Numbered from the stretch's first letter, positions 1 through 9,265 are shown. The stretch: 64,000 nucleotides of DNA from Sulfitobacter sp. EhC04 (GCF_001650875.1 NZ_LXYI01000021.1:1-64000); one strand, 5' to 3'. The notes: generated by a model not told the origin, from the letters alone. Program-made: numbers and translations.

Positions 1-227
1 GGATTGCATCCGGACGGGGCGGGGGGCTGAAGCTCTCCGAACACGGCGGGCCAGCGCCTTGGCCTTGGTGGCTGGGCGGGCGGTTGCGGTTCGGCAACCT
101 CTCCATCTGTGACTTGGGCACCTGTGACGTCATTGGCTGGTGTGTTCAGCGTTTCATGCAGTCTCTGACCCGCCAGCCCCGAGGCGGCGAGGGCAATCAG
201 TGTCATTATCGCAGCTATCAGCCGCAT
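1..227 (-). CDS. gspC: GspC-like type II secretion protein, 3' part cut by window edge
   Basis: The reading frame starts at an ATG at 227 and stays open to base 1, giving about 75 residues. The N-terminus is a membrane anchor (MRLIAAIMTLIALAASGLAG) followed by a proline-rich linker and a WPAVFGEL segment, which resembles the start of the GspC homology region. GspC links the outer-membrane secretin to the inner-membrane platform. The identity rests mainly on position: it is on the same strand as gspG-M, just beyond a small lipoprotein gene, and a gspC-D-E-F block would be expected further left. The family call is an inference because the diagnostic domain is outside the window. Confidence 0.55.
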   Translation of the reverse strand, partial: MRLIAAIMTLIALAASGLAGQRLHETLNTPANDVTGAQVTDGEVAEPQPPAQPPRPRRWPAVFGELQPPAPSGCN

Positions 228-327
228 TGTTGCACCGCTCCTGCGTGTTCGGGTCGGGATTTGTAGACGTAAATCCCATCCTGTGGTAAGGGTAAACCTA
301 ATAAACCAATAAATAAAGAGCAGGCAA

Positions 328-846
328 ATGCAGGTATACACACACGCCCGGGCCGGGACGATTGTTCTGTGCGCCCTTCTGATCTCAAGCTGTGCCGAAA
401 ACGGCAGCCTTGGGCAAAAGTCCTTTGAAACAGAGTATTCAACAGCGCGAAACGCGTTGGAAGGCGGCGATTTTGCCAAGGCGAACCGCGTCTACAAACG
501 CCTGGTTCCCGATGCAGGCGGGTTCGAGCCGCGTATCCGTCTGGAGCTTTCCCATGGCTATCTCCGCGCGGGCGATTTCGATGCCGCAGCGCAGGAAGCG
601 GGCAGCCTGGCACAATCGCAAAGCGGTGACGGGCGCGCCGCAGCCCTGTCTGTGCAGGCCACGGCAGTGCATGAACTGGGCCTCAAGGCGCTGGCACAGG
701 GCGATAAGGAAACCGGAAAGTCCTACCTTGAGCAGGCAGAGGCAGCACTGACCGAAGTGCTGAAGACCAACCCCGATCTGGACCCGTTGGGCAGCATGGC
801 CGGTCGCAAGGCCAGCATTCAGTCGCGCCTCAGCGGGATGAAGTAA
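328..846 (+). CDS. Small TPR-like lipoprotein beside the T2SS genes
   Basis: 172 residues. A short signal peptide ends in the lipobox LISSC (Cys22), so the mature protein should be lipid-anchored. The rest is helical with TPR-like spacing (ALEGGDFAKANRVYKRLV, then HGYLRAGDFDAAAQEAG), similar to small tetratricopeptide lipoproteins found with pilus or secretion loci. It is transcribed against the gsp cluster: its stop at 846 faces the gspM stop at 850, and its start diverges from gspC. A role as a pilotin or assembly factor for the secretin is an inference from position only. Fold assignment is moderately sure; function is unknown. Confidence 0.7.
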   Translation: MQVYTHARAGTIVLCALLISSCAENGSLGQKSFETEYSTARNALEGGDFAKANRVYKRLVPDAGGFEPRIRLELSHGYLRAGDFDAAAQEAGSLAQSQSGDGRAAALSVQATAVHELGLKALAQGDKETGKSYLEQAEAALTEVLKTNPDLDPLGSMAGRKASIQSRLSGMK

Positions 847-849
847 GGT

Positions 850-1341
850 TCAGGACGCCGGGGTCAGGGCCAGCCTGGCGCTGACCTTGCCGGACTCTTC
901 CAGCGCTTCGAAACGGAAGGACGAAATGTCATAGCCCCAACTGCGGCTGTTGGCTGACATCCAGTCCGCCAAAGCGGTGAATTTGACCTGATCGAACCGC
1001 AATTCGATCACGCCCCGGTCTGCCACGGCCAACTCGCTGACAAAGGGGCGCAGACCGGCAGCGATCAGACTTTCCTCTATTGCGCTTGAACCGATCGGGG
1101 CCGCCACAGTTTCTTCCGGTCCTTCGACGATTTGGCCCAATTCGGCGGCACGATCCTGGACCCAGATGTTCAGCGCAACGGCTTCGGCATTTGCCGCGAG
1201 AGCATTGTCCCTGCCGTCCTTCAGTGGCAGCAGAACCGCAAAGATCACAAGCAAGGGCAGGCCGACAGCAAAAAGCACGGCCAGCAATAGGCGTTCGCGC
1301 CCAGATCGCTGCAGCAGAAAGTCGATCATCCGCCCAGTCAT
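850..1341 (-). CDS. gspM: Type II secretion system protein GspM
   Basis: 163 residues, the usual GspM size. A short cytoplasmic N-terminus is followed by one membrane helix (about residues 19-40, LLLAVLFAVGLPLLVIFAVL) and a periplasmic part ending in a small ferredoxin-like domain. GspM partners GspL in the inner-membrane assembly platform. The start overlaps the end of gspL by four bases (ATGA). Sequence conservation of GspM is low, so the call rests on topology, length and its place as the last gene of the G-H-I-J-K-L-M series. No gspN is visible after it. Confidence 0.8.
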   Translation of the reverse strand: MTGRMIDFLLQRSGRERLLLAVLFAVGLPLLVIFAVLLPLKDGRDNALAANAEAVALNIWVQDRAAELGQIVEGPEETVAAPIGSSAIEESLIAAGLRPFVSELAVADRGVIELRFDQVKFTALADWMSANSRSWGYDISSFRFEALEESGKVSARLALTPAS

Positions 1342-2528
1342 TCCGCCGCCTCCGTCTCGGGTGCCCGCAGGCGGATTTCGCTGCGCACGGCGGCGGAGCC
1401 TTCGCTGACACGCGATTGCACGACCGATACCGTCAGGCCCGCCGCACGCAGATCGTCGGCGAGCTGATCGACGCTGGCGAAATCGGGCATGGTCAGGTCC
1501 AGTGCGACCTCATTTCCCGATACGGTGCTGACCTGATCGGTTTCCACGCCACGGGTGCTGAGAACGCCAGCCGCTGTGGCAAAAAGGTCCAGCGCCGTTA
1601 TTTCGCTCTGCCAGCCCGCCGCGCGCAGCTGGCGCTCTGCCAGCACCTGGCTGACCTGAATGCGCATGTCCAGCAGCGGGCCCGTCGGGATGAACTTTTC
1701 GCGAACCAACTCACGGGTCTGGGTATTCAGTTGTGCCGTTCGCGCTTCGATCCGTCGTGTTTCGATGATCTGGGCGGCAGACCACAGCCCCGCAGCAATC
1801 AGTGCAAAAAGGAGCGGCCAGCGCCATGGCAGGACCTGTTTGCGCAGTTTGGTCCGCGCCATCTGGGGGTCGCGCCGCAGATCGAATTCAATCTCGCCAT
1901 GGGTCAGAACTGCGGGCACTTCCAGCCCCAGCGCTTTGGCTTCGGTGGGTGAGGTGATGACGGGCACGTTATGGGCATCGGCAAGCGCCTTCAGCCCCTC
2001 CGGGGCGGTGCCGAGGCTCAATATCGCACCGGGGCGCACCGTGTCGGCCTGATCAAGCTGCATCTTCAGCATGGTCATCGCCAGATCAGGTTGCGCGGTG
2101 AACCCTTCATCGGGTCCAAGGCGCACCATCAGCATGTCGTTCCGCATGGCCATCGACCAGATGCCGGATGCGGTCGGCAATGTCAGGTAGTCGGGCAAGA
2201 CAGCGCGACAGTGGGGACCAGCGGTGGCCTTCCACTCGGCCAGCAGGGCGGAGTCCGCGATCAGGACCTTCGACCATTTCTCGCTCTGTTTCGGGGGGTA
2301 GATGGGTCGGATTTCTGTGGTTTCCGCCGTCAGCCCGGCGCGGTCCTGCAACTGGCGGCGGGCGACCTGCTCGCGGGCCTGTCCGCGTAGGCCCGGCGGC
2401 AGCTCCAGGGTAAAGACCGGAACATCCGCTCCGTTCACAACCGCGACCTGCTGGGCACCAGGGGCGGTCCCATCGCTGGTCAGCGCGACAAAGTCCTTGC
2501 CCGCGTCATATGTGGCCGCCTCGGTCAC
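1338..2528 (-). CDS. gspL: Type II secretion system protein GspL
   Basis: 396 residues starting at GTG 2528, with an AGGA sequence eight bases upstream and an in-frame stop about 60 bases upstream. The N-terminal ~230 residues form the cytoplasmic actin-like region that holds the GspE ATPase at the membrane. A single helix follows (about residues 238-256, WPLLFALIAAGLWSAAQII), then a periplasmic coiled stretch and a C-terminal ferredoxin-like domain that pairs with GspM. It lies 75 bases after gspK, the only sizeable gap in the G-M series, and overlaps gspM by four bases. Confidence 0.85.
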   Translation of the reverse strand: MTEAATYDAGKDFVALTSDGTAPGAQQVAVVNGADVPVFTLELPPGLRGQAREQVARRQLQDRAGLTAETTEIRPIYPPKQSEKWSKVLIADSALLAEWKATAGPHCRAVLPDYLTLPTASGIWSMAMRNDMLMVRLGPDEGFTAQPDLAMTMLKMQLDQADTVRPGAILSLGTAPEGLKALADAHNVPVITSPTEAKALGLEVPAVLTHGEIEFDLRRDPQMARTKLRKQVLPWRWPLLFALIAAGLWSAAQIIETRRIEARTAQLNTQTRELVREKFIPTGPLLDMRIQVSQVLAERQLRAAGWQSEITALDLFATAAGVLSTRGVETDQVSTVSGNEVALDLTMPDFASVDQLADDLRAAGLTVSVVQSRVSEGSAAVRSEIRLRAPETEAAE

Positions 2529-2603
2529 CTGTCGTATCCTGCCAATGTCTGCGGTGCCACGATGCAGGGTCCGTCAGGATTGATCAATGGCCAGGCGCGC
2601 AAG

Positions 2604-3518
2604 TCAGTCAAATTGGCTGACCTTCAGGCGGATGAGCGTCCCGCTCTGCCGACCAAGGCGGTACAGCAATGTCATGCGTCGTGCCTGCTGCCCATCCAGT
2701 TCGGCAGCGGTGTCTGCCCGAAACCATTCCGAGGATACCGAGATGCGCGCTGGCGAGAACCCTTCCGGCAGTTGCTCGCCCAGGCGATCCTCCAGCGCGG
2801 CAACGAAATCATCTACGGAGACAAAAGGTGTCCGGTCGCGGGTGTTCAGGATCTGGTACAACGTATTGGGCGGAAATTCCGGCAACAGGTCCACAAGCAT
2901 CTCGACAGGCGCGGTGTTGATGTTCACCGGAAGCCCACCGGGCAGCGCTGTGGCCACTTCGCGCAGACGCCCGATCTCCTGCGGGCTGAGACCGGGAATA
3001 TCGGCAACCTGATCAAACATCAGCAACGCCCCGCCAATCGGGTCGCGGGCGGGGGTCAGCGCGGCATAGGTGCGTTTGTTCTCCGGCCCGCCCGGTTGGA
3101 TGAAATCCATGATCTGGTCACCGACGCGGGGCGACAGGCTGGCCCGTTGCAGGACTTTGTCAAAGGCTGTCTGCGCCGCGTCATAGGCCGGATCATTCAG
3201 CCAGTTGAGATTGAACAACGCCTGCTGATCCAGGATCCGGCCTGCGACACGGCCCCGGTCCAGCGGAACGGCGATGTCGGTTTTTGCCCAGGCTTCATCA
3301 GCATGATCATGATTACTGGTCATCAGGTCGGCATTCAACATGGTGATCGCCAGCGCGTCGAAAGCATCCAGGTAATAGGTGAGCTGCCCCGCAGTCTGGC
3401 TGGCTTGCAAGCGCGCGCGCCCGCCTTCGGCCCGTGTCAGCAGGAACACCGCCGCCCCGGCAAGGGCCGCGACAATCACCAGCGCGTTCACCAGCACGAA
3501 GCCGGACTGGCGGGTCAT
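2604..3518 (-). CDS. gspK: Type II secretion minor pseudopilin GspK
   Basis: 304 residues from the ATG at 3518, chosen because it overlaps the gspJ stop as ATGA and puts the prepilin leader at the N-terminus (MTRQSGFVLVNALVIV). The helix after the cleavage glycine lacks Glu at position 5, which is normal for GspK, the tip pseudopilin. The large globular domain includes a helix-hairpin-helix-like segment (VNINTAPVEMLVDLLP), typical of GspK. It should cap the pseudopilus together with GspI and GspJ and be processed by GspO encoded at 5560. Confidence 0.9.
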   Translation of the reverse strand: MTRQSGFVLVNALVIVAALAGAAVFLLTRAEGGRARLQASQTAGQLTYYLDAFDALAITMLNADLMTSNHDHADEAWAKTDIAVPLDRGRVAGRILDQQALFNLNWLNDPAYDAAQTAFDKVLQRASLSPRVGDQIMDFIQPGGPENKRTYAALTPARDPIGGALLMFDQVADIPGLSPQEIGRLREVATALPGGLPVNINTAPVEMLVDLLPEFPPNTLYQILNTRDRTPFVSVDDFVAALEDRLGEQLPEGFSPARISVSSEWFRADTAAELDGQQARRMTLLYRLGRQSGTLIRLKVSQFD

Positions 3519-4183
3519 TTCAGCGTCTCGATCAAGGTGATGTCGCCCCATGTTGCGGTGACCAGAGTGACCTCGATCGCCAGCGGGATGAAGTCGGAGT
3601 AGTTTTCCGATGGCGGCCCGACCCGGTCGTCGTCCTCGGGGCTTGGGGCTGGCCGGTCTTGCAGGATCGGATTGGTTGGCCCGTCGATCCAGCCCAACCC
3701 GCTCCAGTAGCTGCGGATGCGCAGGTCTTCGATGCCGGTCAGAACCGGGTTCTCAGGGTGCAGGGCCTGTGTGTCTGCGGGGGTCAGCGTGGTCCAGACG
3801 CGCCGGAAAAGCGTGTTTTCATCGGGGTCCAGCCGCCATTCTGCGCGGTGCAGATGATCGGACAGGCGCTGTGCTCCCAAGGCAGGCTGTCCCGATATCG
3901 AAAGGGAAAAGAGGTGCCCATCAGCGCTTTGCCCAACCGCGTCTGCGGATGGGCTGTCCGGGGGGAAAAACCGCATCGGCATGATCGCGGTCAGGTCGTT
4001 GCGCAGCAAGGCTACGGCGCGGGACAATTCCGACGTGTTGTCATCCAATTCTGTCAGCCGGTCGCGAATGTGCAGCATGCCGGAGAGCCCCTGAAGCCCC
4101 ATGACAGCCACTAGTGCAAAGATCGCCATGGCCACCACCAGTTCGATCAGGGTCATCCCGGTATCGTGGCGCTGACAGGTCAT
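3515..4183 (-). CDS. gspJ: Type II secretion minor pseudopilin GspJ
   Basis: 222 residues. The type IV prepilin signal is clear: a short basic leader, glycine, then MTLIELVVAMAIFALVAV with Glu5 of the mature protein present. Size fits GspJ, one of the three tip pseudopilins (I, J, K). Its start overlaps the gspI stop and its stop overlaps the gspK start, both as ATGA, so translation is probably coupled through the series. Confidence 0.9.
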   Translation of the reverse strand: MTCQRHDTGMTLIELVVAMAIFALVAVMGLQGLSGMLHIRDRLTELDDNTSELSRAVALLRNDLTAIMPMRFFPPDSPSADAVGQSADGHLFSLSISGQPALGAQRLSDHLHRAEWRLDPDENTLFRRVWTTLTPADTQALHPENPVLTGIEDLRIRSYWSGLGWIDGPTNPILQDRPAPSPEDDDRVGPPSENYSDFIPLAIEVTLVTATWGDITLIETLK

Positions 4184-4539
4184 GATGCGGGCTCCACCGG
4201 AAGGTAGATCACGAATATCGCCCCGCCGCCGCGCTGCGCCCGCGCTGTCACCGTTGCCTCTGTGAGGCCAGCGGCGGTTGTCTTGGTCGTTGTGGCCACG
4301 CTTATCGTCTGACCGCCCATAAGGATTTCCGTGGGCAGGGCAGCGCGTTCTTGGGGCGGGAGCAGGCGCAGTTCCTCGGCCCTGTTGCGGGCCACGATCT
4401 GTGCCAGCAGCCGGTCGGCGGCACCGCCGATAGCCAACCGCGATTGATCGGCAGCGCGCAGGGCGGCGATGCTGCCAATCGACAGGACCAGCACCGCAAC
4501 GGCCAGTTCGATCAGGGTCAGGCCCCTGTCACTGTTCAT
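4180..4539 (-). CDS. gspI: Type II secretion minor pseudopilin GspI
   Basis: 119 residues from the ATG at 4539. Two in-frame ATGs further upstream (4551, 4566) are possible, but 4539 gives the same ATGA overlap with gspH seen at the neighbouring junctions and puts the leader next to the processing site (SDRGLTLIELAVAVLVL). The protein is short, as GspI is, with the conserved N-terminal helix and a small globular part (VARNRAEELRLLP matches the family's NxAEELR pattern). Confidence 0.9.
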   Translation of the reverse strand: MNSDRGLTLIELAVAVLVLSIGSIAALRAADQSRLAIGGAADRLLAQIVARNRAEELRLLPPQERAALPTEILMGGQTISVATTTKTTAAGLTEATVTARAQRGGGAIFVIYLPVEPAS

Positions 4540-5009
4540 TGGCCGCCGCATTTCAGCCCCGTCCATCCGTCGCTTCGGCAGCTTTGCGATGCGCCACGGT
4601 TTCCCGAAAACCGGATGTCGAAGGCGGTTGTCTGTCCGTTCGCCAACAGGACGATCTGGGGTTCATCCGGTCCCGCCCTTGGCCGCATGTTTGCGATTGT
4701 GACATCGCCCTGCCAGCGGCGGACGGGATTGCCGATATCCCAGCCCTCCCCGGTTCGGCGCGCAAAGCCGAGGCCTTCTGGTGTGATGCTCAGCCCCTTG
4801 CTGTTGCGACCCTGCATTGCGAGGTCCTGAAGAGCGCGAAACTGTGTCTCGAACCAGGCGCGGTCCGATGCGGCGCTGTCGGTGCCGCGCCCGGACACCG
4901 CCAGGGTTGCACCCACTGACAGCACAGCAAGCACTGAGATGACAACAAGCAATTCGATCAGGGTAAAGCCCCGGTCAGGCGCAGGGTCGGGTTTCAGTTC
5001 TGGTTCCAT
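4536..5009 (-). CDS. gspH: Type II secretion minor pseudopilin GspH
   Basis: 157 residues. Prepilin leader ending in DRG, then FTLIELLVVISVLAVLSV with Glu5. Position directly after gspG and before gspI identifies it as GspH, which sits between the major pseudopilin shaft and the tip complex. It begins inside the end of gspG (16-base overlap, 4994-5009). Two cysteines near the C-terminus (SQSC and LKCGG) could form a disulfide in the periplasm. Confidence 0.9.
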   Translation of the reverse strand: MEPELKPDPAPDRGFTLIELLVVISVLAVLSVGATLAVSGRGTDSAASDRAWFETQFRALQDLAMQGRNSKGLSITPEGLGFARRTGEGWDIGNPVRRWQGDVTIANMRPRAGPDEPQIVLLANGQTTAFDIRFSGNRGASQSCRSDGWTGLKCGGQ

Positions 5010-5467
5010 GACCCAATGTCGGTATCCGGTCCGGTGCCGCCTGACACCCCATCCGCACCATAGGTGAACACGTCGAAATCCCCGTGAACTCCCGGTTGCA
5101 GGTATTGATAGGGTTGCCCCCAGGGATCAACCGGCAGCCGTTCCATATATCCATTCGTTGCCCAGTTCGGCGGTTGCGGATCGGTGGTCGGCGGGTTCAC
5201 CAGCGCGGCCAAGCCCTGTTCGGTTGTCGGATAGCGGAAATTGTCCAGACGGTAGAGGTTCACCGCACCCGAAATCGCAGAGATATCCGATTGCGCACGC
5301 GCGGCACGGGCCTGATCGGGGCGGTCAATGACGCGGGGGACAATCACCAGTGCGAGAATCGACAGGATCACGACCACAACCATAAGTTCCAGCAGCGAAA
5401 AACCCGCATCGCGTGCCGTTGGCACCGCTGCCGTGCCCGGGTTTGTGCGTGAAGCAGCACGTTTCAT
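4994..5467 (-). CDS. gspG: Type II secretion major pseudopilin GspG
   Basis: 157 residues from the ATG at 5467, which has a strong AAGGA upstream; the frame stays open further but without homology. The leader is longer than usual (about 26 residues before AGFSLLELMVVVVILSIL). The body carries GspG hallmarks: RYPTTEQGLAALV, DPWGQPYQYL, and a C-terminal FTYGADGVSGG...DIGSW segment, the calcium-binding loop of major pseudopilins. This is the first gene of the minus-strand G-M series. It diverges from gspO, with a 92-base gap likely to hold both promoters. Confidence 0.93.
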   Translation of the reverse strand: MKRAASRTNPGTAAVPTARDAGFSLLELMVVVVILSILALVIVPRVIDRPDQARAARAQSDISAISGAVNLYRLDNFRYPTTEQGLAALVNPPTTDPQPPNWATNGYMERLPVDPWGQPYQYLQPGVHGDFDVFTYGADGVSGGTGPDTDIGSWNQN

Positions 5468-5559
5468 CAAATATGTCCTTTTCAATTCAGCGCATGATAG
5501 GAGGAGGGCGATATGATTGTCTATGCGATGTTGCAAAATTTGAAGGGACGACAGGGCCG

Positions 5560-6342
5560 ATGACAGAGCAGATGGCGGGGGCGCAGCCATGGCTATTGCT
5601 GGTGATCCTGCTGGGGCCTGCAATCGGGTCGTTCCTCGCTGTGCTTGTGGATCGGCTGCCGCGCGGCGAGGATACCGTGGTGCGTCCCTCGGGATGTCGC
5701 AGTTGCGGCACCGCACTGACGGCTTGGCAGATGGTCCCGATCCTGTCGTTTTTGCTTCAGAGAGGCCGGTGCAGCAGATGCGGTGCCGCAATACCTTCCT
5801 GGCTGTTCTATCTCGAACTGATCTGTCTTGGTGCTGGCATTCTGGCGGTTCTGCAGGGCGGCGGAATCATGACGGTTGTCTTGTCTGCGGCCTTCTTGTG
5901 GGTGCTTGCCGCGCTGGCGACAGCCGACGTGCTGTGGTTGCGGCTGTTCGATCCGCTGACGGCAGCGCTGGCGCTGGTCGCTTTTGCCATGGCGCTGACA
6001 CCGCAGGGTGCGGGGCTGGAACAGGCCGCTTTGGGGGCGGCGCTGGGCGCGGGCAGTTTCGCTGCCCTGCGCTGGGGCTATTGGGTGCTGCGGCGGCGCG
6101 AAGGGCTGGGGCTGGGGGACGTCAAGCTGATGGTGGGGCTCGGTGCCTTCTCCGGGCCATACGATCTGCCGCTTCTGGTCCTGCTTGCGGCGATTGCGGC
6201 ATTGGCGGTCGCGTTGGTTCAGAGGGTGATGAACAGGCAGTCGCTTGCTGGCGACCGCCCGCTGCCATTTGGTGCCGCCCTGTGCGGGGCTGCGGCGATC
6301 CTCTGGCTGATCGGACCGCAACTGGTGCCCGTGGCGTGGTGA
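5560..6342 (+). CDS. gspO: Prepilin peptidase GspO/PilD
   Basis: 260 residues from the ATG at 5560; earlier in-frame ATGs add a low-complexity extension lacking homology. The N-terminal cytoplasmic domain has two CxxC pairs (CRSCG and CSRCG), as in bifunctional prepilin peptidase/N-methyltransferases. The membrane part has the two catalytic aspartates of the GxGD aspartyl protease family: the first in ATADVLWLRLFD, the second in GLGDVKLM. It should cleave and N-methylate pseudopilins G-K encoded divergently next door. Confidence 0.9.
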   Translation: MTEQMAGAQPWLLLVILLGPAIGSFLAVLVDRLPRGEDTVVRPSGCRSCGTALTAWQMVPILSFLLQRGRCSRCGAAIPSWLFYLELICLGAGILAVLQGGGIMTVVLSAAFLWVLAALATADVLWLRLFDPLTAALALVAFAMALTPQGAGLEQAALGAALGAGSFAALRWGYWVLRRREGLGLGDVKLMVGLGAFSGPYDLPLLVLLAAIAALAVALVQRVMNRQSLAGDRPLPFGAALCGAAAILWLIGPQLVPVAW

Positions 6343-6440
6343 ATTGACTTCATCTATGCGCCGGGTATGGTCGCGGTGCATTTAGAAACTCCGCCCGCAG
6401 GACCATTGCTGCGGCACCTGTCCCTTATCCGAGCGAGCAC

Positions 6441-8072
6441 ATGATTTCATTTCAGAATTCCGCAATCCGCCTTCTTTCCGTGACACTTGTTTGTACGGGA
6501 TTGGGCCTGCCACTGGCCGCGCAGGACAGCAGCGCCACTTCCGGCAGCGCGACAGAAGAGGCTGCGGCCCCCGCGACCATGGAAGAGGTCGAACAGGCCT
6601 GGCAGCGTGGCGATTTCGTCTTTGTCCGCAGAGGGCTCAAAGCCCTGGCCGAGCAGGAGGGTTCTGCCCTCGCGCAATACCGGTACGGGCGGGTATTGCT
6701 GGAAGGCACGGGCGGGCCCCGCGATGTGCGGGGTGCTGTTGGCTGGCTTGAGAAAGCGGTCGCGCAGAACAATGCGCCTGCCGCCACGCTGCTGGCGCGG
6801 GTCTTGCTCAGCAGCAAGGAGGAGCAGAACGCGGAGCGCGCCGCATCGCTTTTGTCGAATGCCGCGACGCGCGGCGATGCCGAGGCGCAATATTACCTCG
6901 GGCTGCTGTTGCAATCCGGCAAAGGGGTGGAGCAGGATCTGAGCCGCGCCTTTGACTGGTTTCTAGCGGCGGGCGAAAACGGGAACATGCGGGCGCAATA
7001 TGAGCTGAGCAAGGCCTACTCCCAAGGGCACGGCACCGAGCAGAATCCGCAGGAGGCATTGCGCTGGTTGGAAGAAGCTGCCGGAGAGGGCTTGCCAGAA
7101 GCGCAGTACTTTCTGGCCAATGCGCTGGACAATGGCGGCGGGGTGCCAATGGACAAGAAGGCCGCGCTGGACTGGTTTCGCCGCGCCGCCGAGAACGGAC
7201 AACCGCAGGCGCAGCGCGAATTGGGTACGAAATATCTCGCCGGGGCAGATGGTGTGACACCAAACGCGGCTGAGGCTTTGCGCTGGCTTGAGGCTGCCGC
7301 AGAGGCTGGCGACCGGTCTGCGATGCACAACCTCGGCATCGGTTATGTCAGTGGTGGTCTGCTGCCGCAGGATTATGACAAGGCGTTCAGGTGGTTCGAA
7401 CAGGCGTCGGACCAGGAACTGGGCCGATCCACCTTTGCCCTTGCGCAGCTTTATGCAAGCGGCAACGGTACTGCGCAGGACATGGCAAAGGCTGTGGCGC
7501 TTTATCACAAGGCGGCGCAGCAGGGTGAGCCGGGTGGCGCACTGGCGATTTCGCAACTGGCCAAGGCCGGCCAGCTTGAGGGTTTGATGTCGCCGCATGA
7601 GGCGGTCCCATGGGTCATGATCGACTTGCTACAGAACGCCGATGAACAGGCGGAAGCCTGGCTCTTGCAGCAAGCGGATGCCGGGGTGCGCATTGCGCAG
7701 GTCAACCTGGGAGAATTCTATCTGCAAAAGGAAGACAAGAAGGCCGAAGGTGTCGATCTGATTGAACGCGCTGCGATTGCGGGAAGCGTTCCGGCGCAGT
7801 TCCGTCTGGGCAATCTCTATGTAACCGGCGACGGGGTCGATCTGGATTATGTCGCGGCGCACAAGTGGCTGAACATCGCGGCGGCCAGCGGACACCCGGA
7901 AGCGGTAGAGACAAGGGCGGTTGTTGGTGACCTGATGACACCGGATCAGATTGCCAAGGCACAGGCCGATGCGCGCGCGTATTTCGATACGGCGCGGGCG
8001 CGGGCCCCGCAGACGGACCAGGTGGTCAGGACATCCGACCCCGATGGCACCACATCGACAGCGCGCGACTGA
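6441..8072 (+). CDS. Exported Sel1-repeat (TPR-like) protein
   Basis: 543 residues with a cleavable signal peptide (about residues 1-27, ending PLAAQ). Most of the chain is Sel1-like repeats of about 36 residues with the AQYxLGxxxxxGxGVxxDxxxAxxWxxxAAxxG pattern; I count around ten, the last being FRLGNLYVTGDGVDLDYVAA. Sel1 repeats make helical solenoids that bind other proteins. The gene runs into a second Sel1 gene with a one-base TGATG overlap, so the two are co-translated. The position after gspO suggests a periplasmic or envelope role alongside type II secretion, which is an inference. Confidence 0.85.
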   Translation: MISFQNSAIRLLSVTLVCTGLGLPLAAQDSSATSGSATEEAAAPATMEEVEQAWQRGDFVFVRRGLKALAEQEGSALAQYRYGRVLLEGTGGPRDVRGAVGWLEKAVAQNNAPAATLLARVLLSSKEEQNAERAASLLSNAATRGDAEAQYYLGLLLQSGKGVEQDLSRAFDWFLAAGENGNMRAQYELSKAYSQGHGTEQNPQEALRWLEEAAGEGLPEAQYFLANALDNGGGVPMDKKAALDWFRRAAENGQPQAQRELGTKYLAGADGVTPNAAEALRWLEAAAEAGDRSAMHNLGIGYVSGGLLPQDYDKAFRWFEQASDQELGRSTFALAQLYASGNGTAQDMAKAVALYHKAAQQGEPGGALAISQLAKAGQLEGLMSPHEAVPWVMIDLLQNADEQAEAWLLQQADAGVRIAQVNLGEFYLQKEDKKAEGVDLIERAAIAGSVPAQFRLGNLYVTGDGVDLDYVAAHKWLNIAAASGHPEAVETRAVVGDLMTPDQIAKAQADARAYFDTARARAPQTDQVVRTSDPDGTTSTARD

Positions 8073-9259
8073 TGGCGTTCCGTTCGATTTTTCACGCGGT
8101 CCTTGCCTCGGCATTTGTATTTGCAGCGGGGTCAGTCTGGGCGCAATCCCTGGCCGACATATCGCTGCCTGAACTGCAGACGCAGGCGGAGCGGGGACAA
8201 GCCGATGCGCAGTTCGCGCTAGGTCTGCGTTACCACCTGGGCGAAGGCACATCGCAGGATTATTCAGAGGCGGCGAAGTGGTTCGCGCTTGCTGCGGCGC
8301 AAGGGCACGCAGGTGCCAGCAATCAATTGGCGCGCTACCGGTTCGAGGGGCTGGGCGGCGACAAGGATGTCGAGGAGGCGTTGCGTCTGTTCGAGGATGC
8401 CGCGGCATCGGGTGATCCGCAGAATGTCTTTGATCTGGGGCGCGCATTGGAGGTCGCGGAGGGCGATATGAGCCGGGTGGCACAGCTTTATCAGCAGGCT
8501 GCCGATGCCGGTCTTGGCGACGCCTCTGTCAGCCTTGGTGTTCTCTACCAGGAGGGGCGCGGGGTCGAGCAGGACTATCTCCGTGCGCTTGAGCTATACG
8601 AGGGCCCCGCAGCGCAGGGAAATGCGCGTGCGTTGAACAATCTCGGGCTTCTTTACGTGCGTGGCACCGGTGTGCCGCAGGACTATGCCCGTGCGGCAGA
8701 GTATTTTGCCGCCGCCGTCGAATTGGGGCTGGCAACCGCAATGACCAATCTGGGGGTGCTTTACGAAAACGGCTATGGCGTGGAGCTTGATGAAGAGCGC
8801 GCAAAAGAGCTTTACCGCGCCGGGGGACGGCAGGCCGAGCCCGATGCAGGACAGCAGTCGACGCTGATCTATGATGCGCGGCTCAAGCCGCTGGAACTGT
8901 CAGAGGAGGTGCTGCAAGACGTGCAGTCGCGGGCGATCGCCGGGGACCCGGTTGGCATGTTCCAACTGGGGTGGGTCTTGTTGCAATCGCCTGACGCGCC
9001 GTTTCAAAATCAATTTCAGGCCGCGGCCCTGTTCCGTGCGGCTGCCGAAGCCGGTTATGCGCCAGCCATGGCCAATCTCGGCAGTCTCTATTTTCAGGGC
9101 AAAGGGGTGCCGCAGGATTTCGTTCTGGCACAGATGTGGATTTTGCGTGCCGCAGCGGCAGGCGCTGAAGAGGCGCGGAACATTGGCGACGGCTACATCG
9201 CGCGGATGACAGCGGAGCAGATCAACGAGGCCCAGTCCCGTGCGAAGGTGATTCCCTGA
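8072..9259 (+). CDS. Exported Sel1-repeat protein, second of pair
   Basis: 395 residues with an N-terminal signal peptide ending around VWAQS. About seven Sel1 repeats follow (for example FALGLRYHLGEGTSQDY, and LYVRGTGVPQDYARAAEYF). It overlaps the preceding Sel1 gene by one base and resembles it in layout, so the pair may have arisen by duplication. A hairpin directly after the stop (9266-9290) may end the transcript. The binding partner is unknown. Confidence 0.85.
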   Translation: MAFRSIFHAVLASAFVFAAGSVWAQSLADISLPELQTQAERGQADAQFALGLRYHLGEGTSQDYSEAAKWFALAAAQGHAGASNQLARYRFEGLGGDKDVEEALRLFEDAAASGDPQNVFDLGRALEVAEGDMSRVAQLYQQAADAGLGDASVSLGVLYQEGRGVEQDYLRALELYEGPAAQGNARALNNLGLLYVRGTGVPQDYARAAEYFAAAVELGLATAMTNLGVLYENGYGVELDEERAKELYRAGGRQAEPDAGQQSTLIYDARLKPLELSEEVLQDVQSRAIAGDPVGMFQLGWVLLQSPDAPFQNQFQAAALFRAAAEAGYAPAMANLGSLYFQGKGVPQDFVLAQMWILRAAAAGAEEARNIGDGYIARMTAEQINEAQSRAKVIP

Positions 9260-9265
9260 GCCCGC

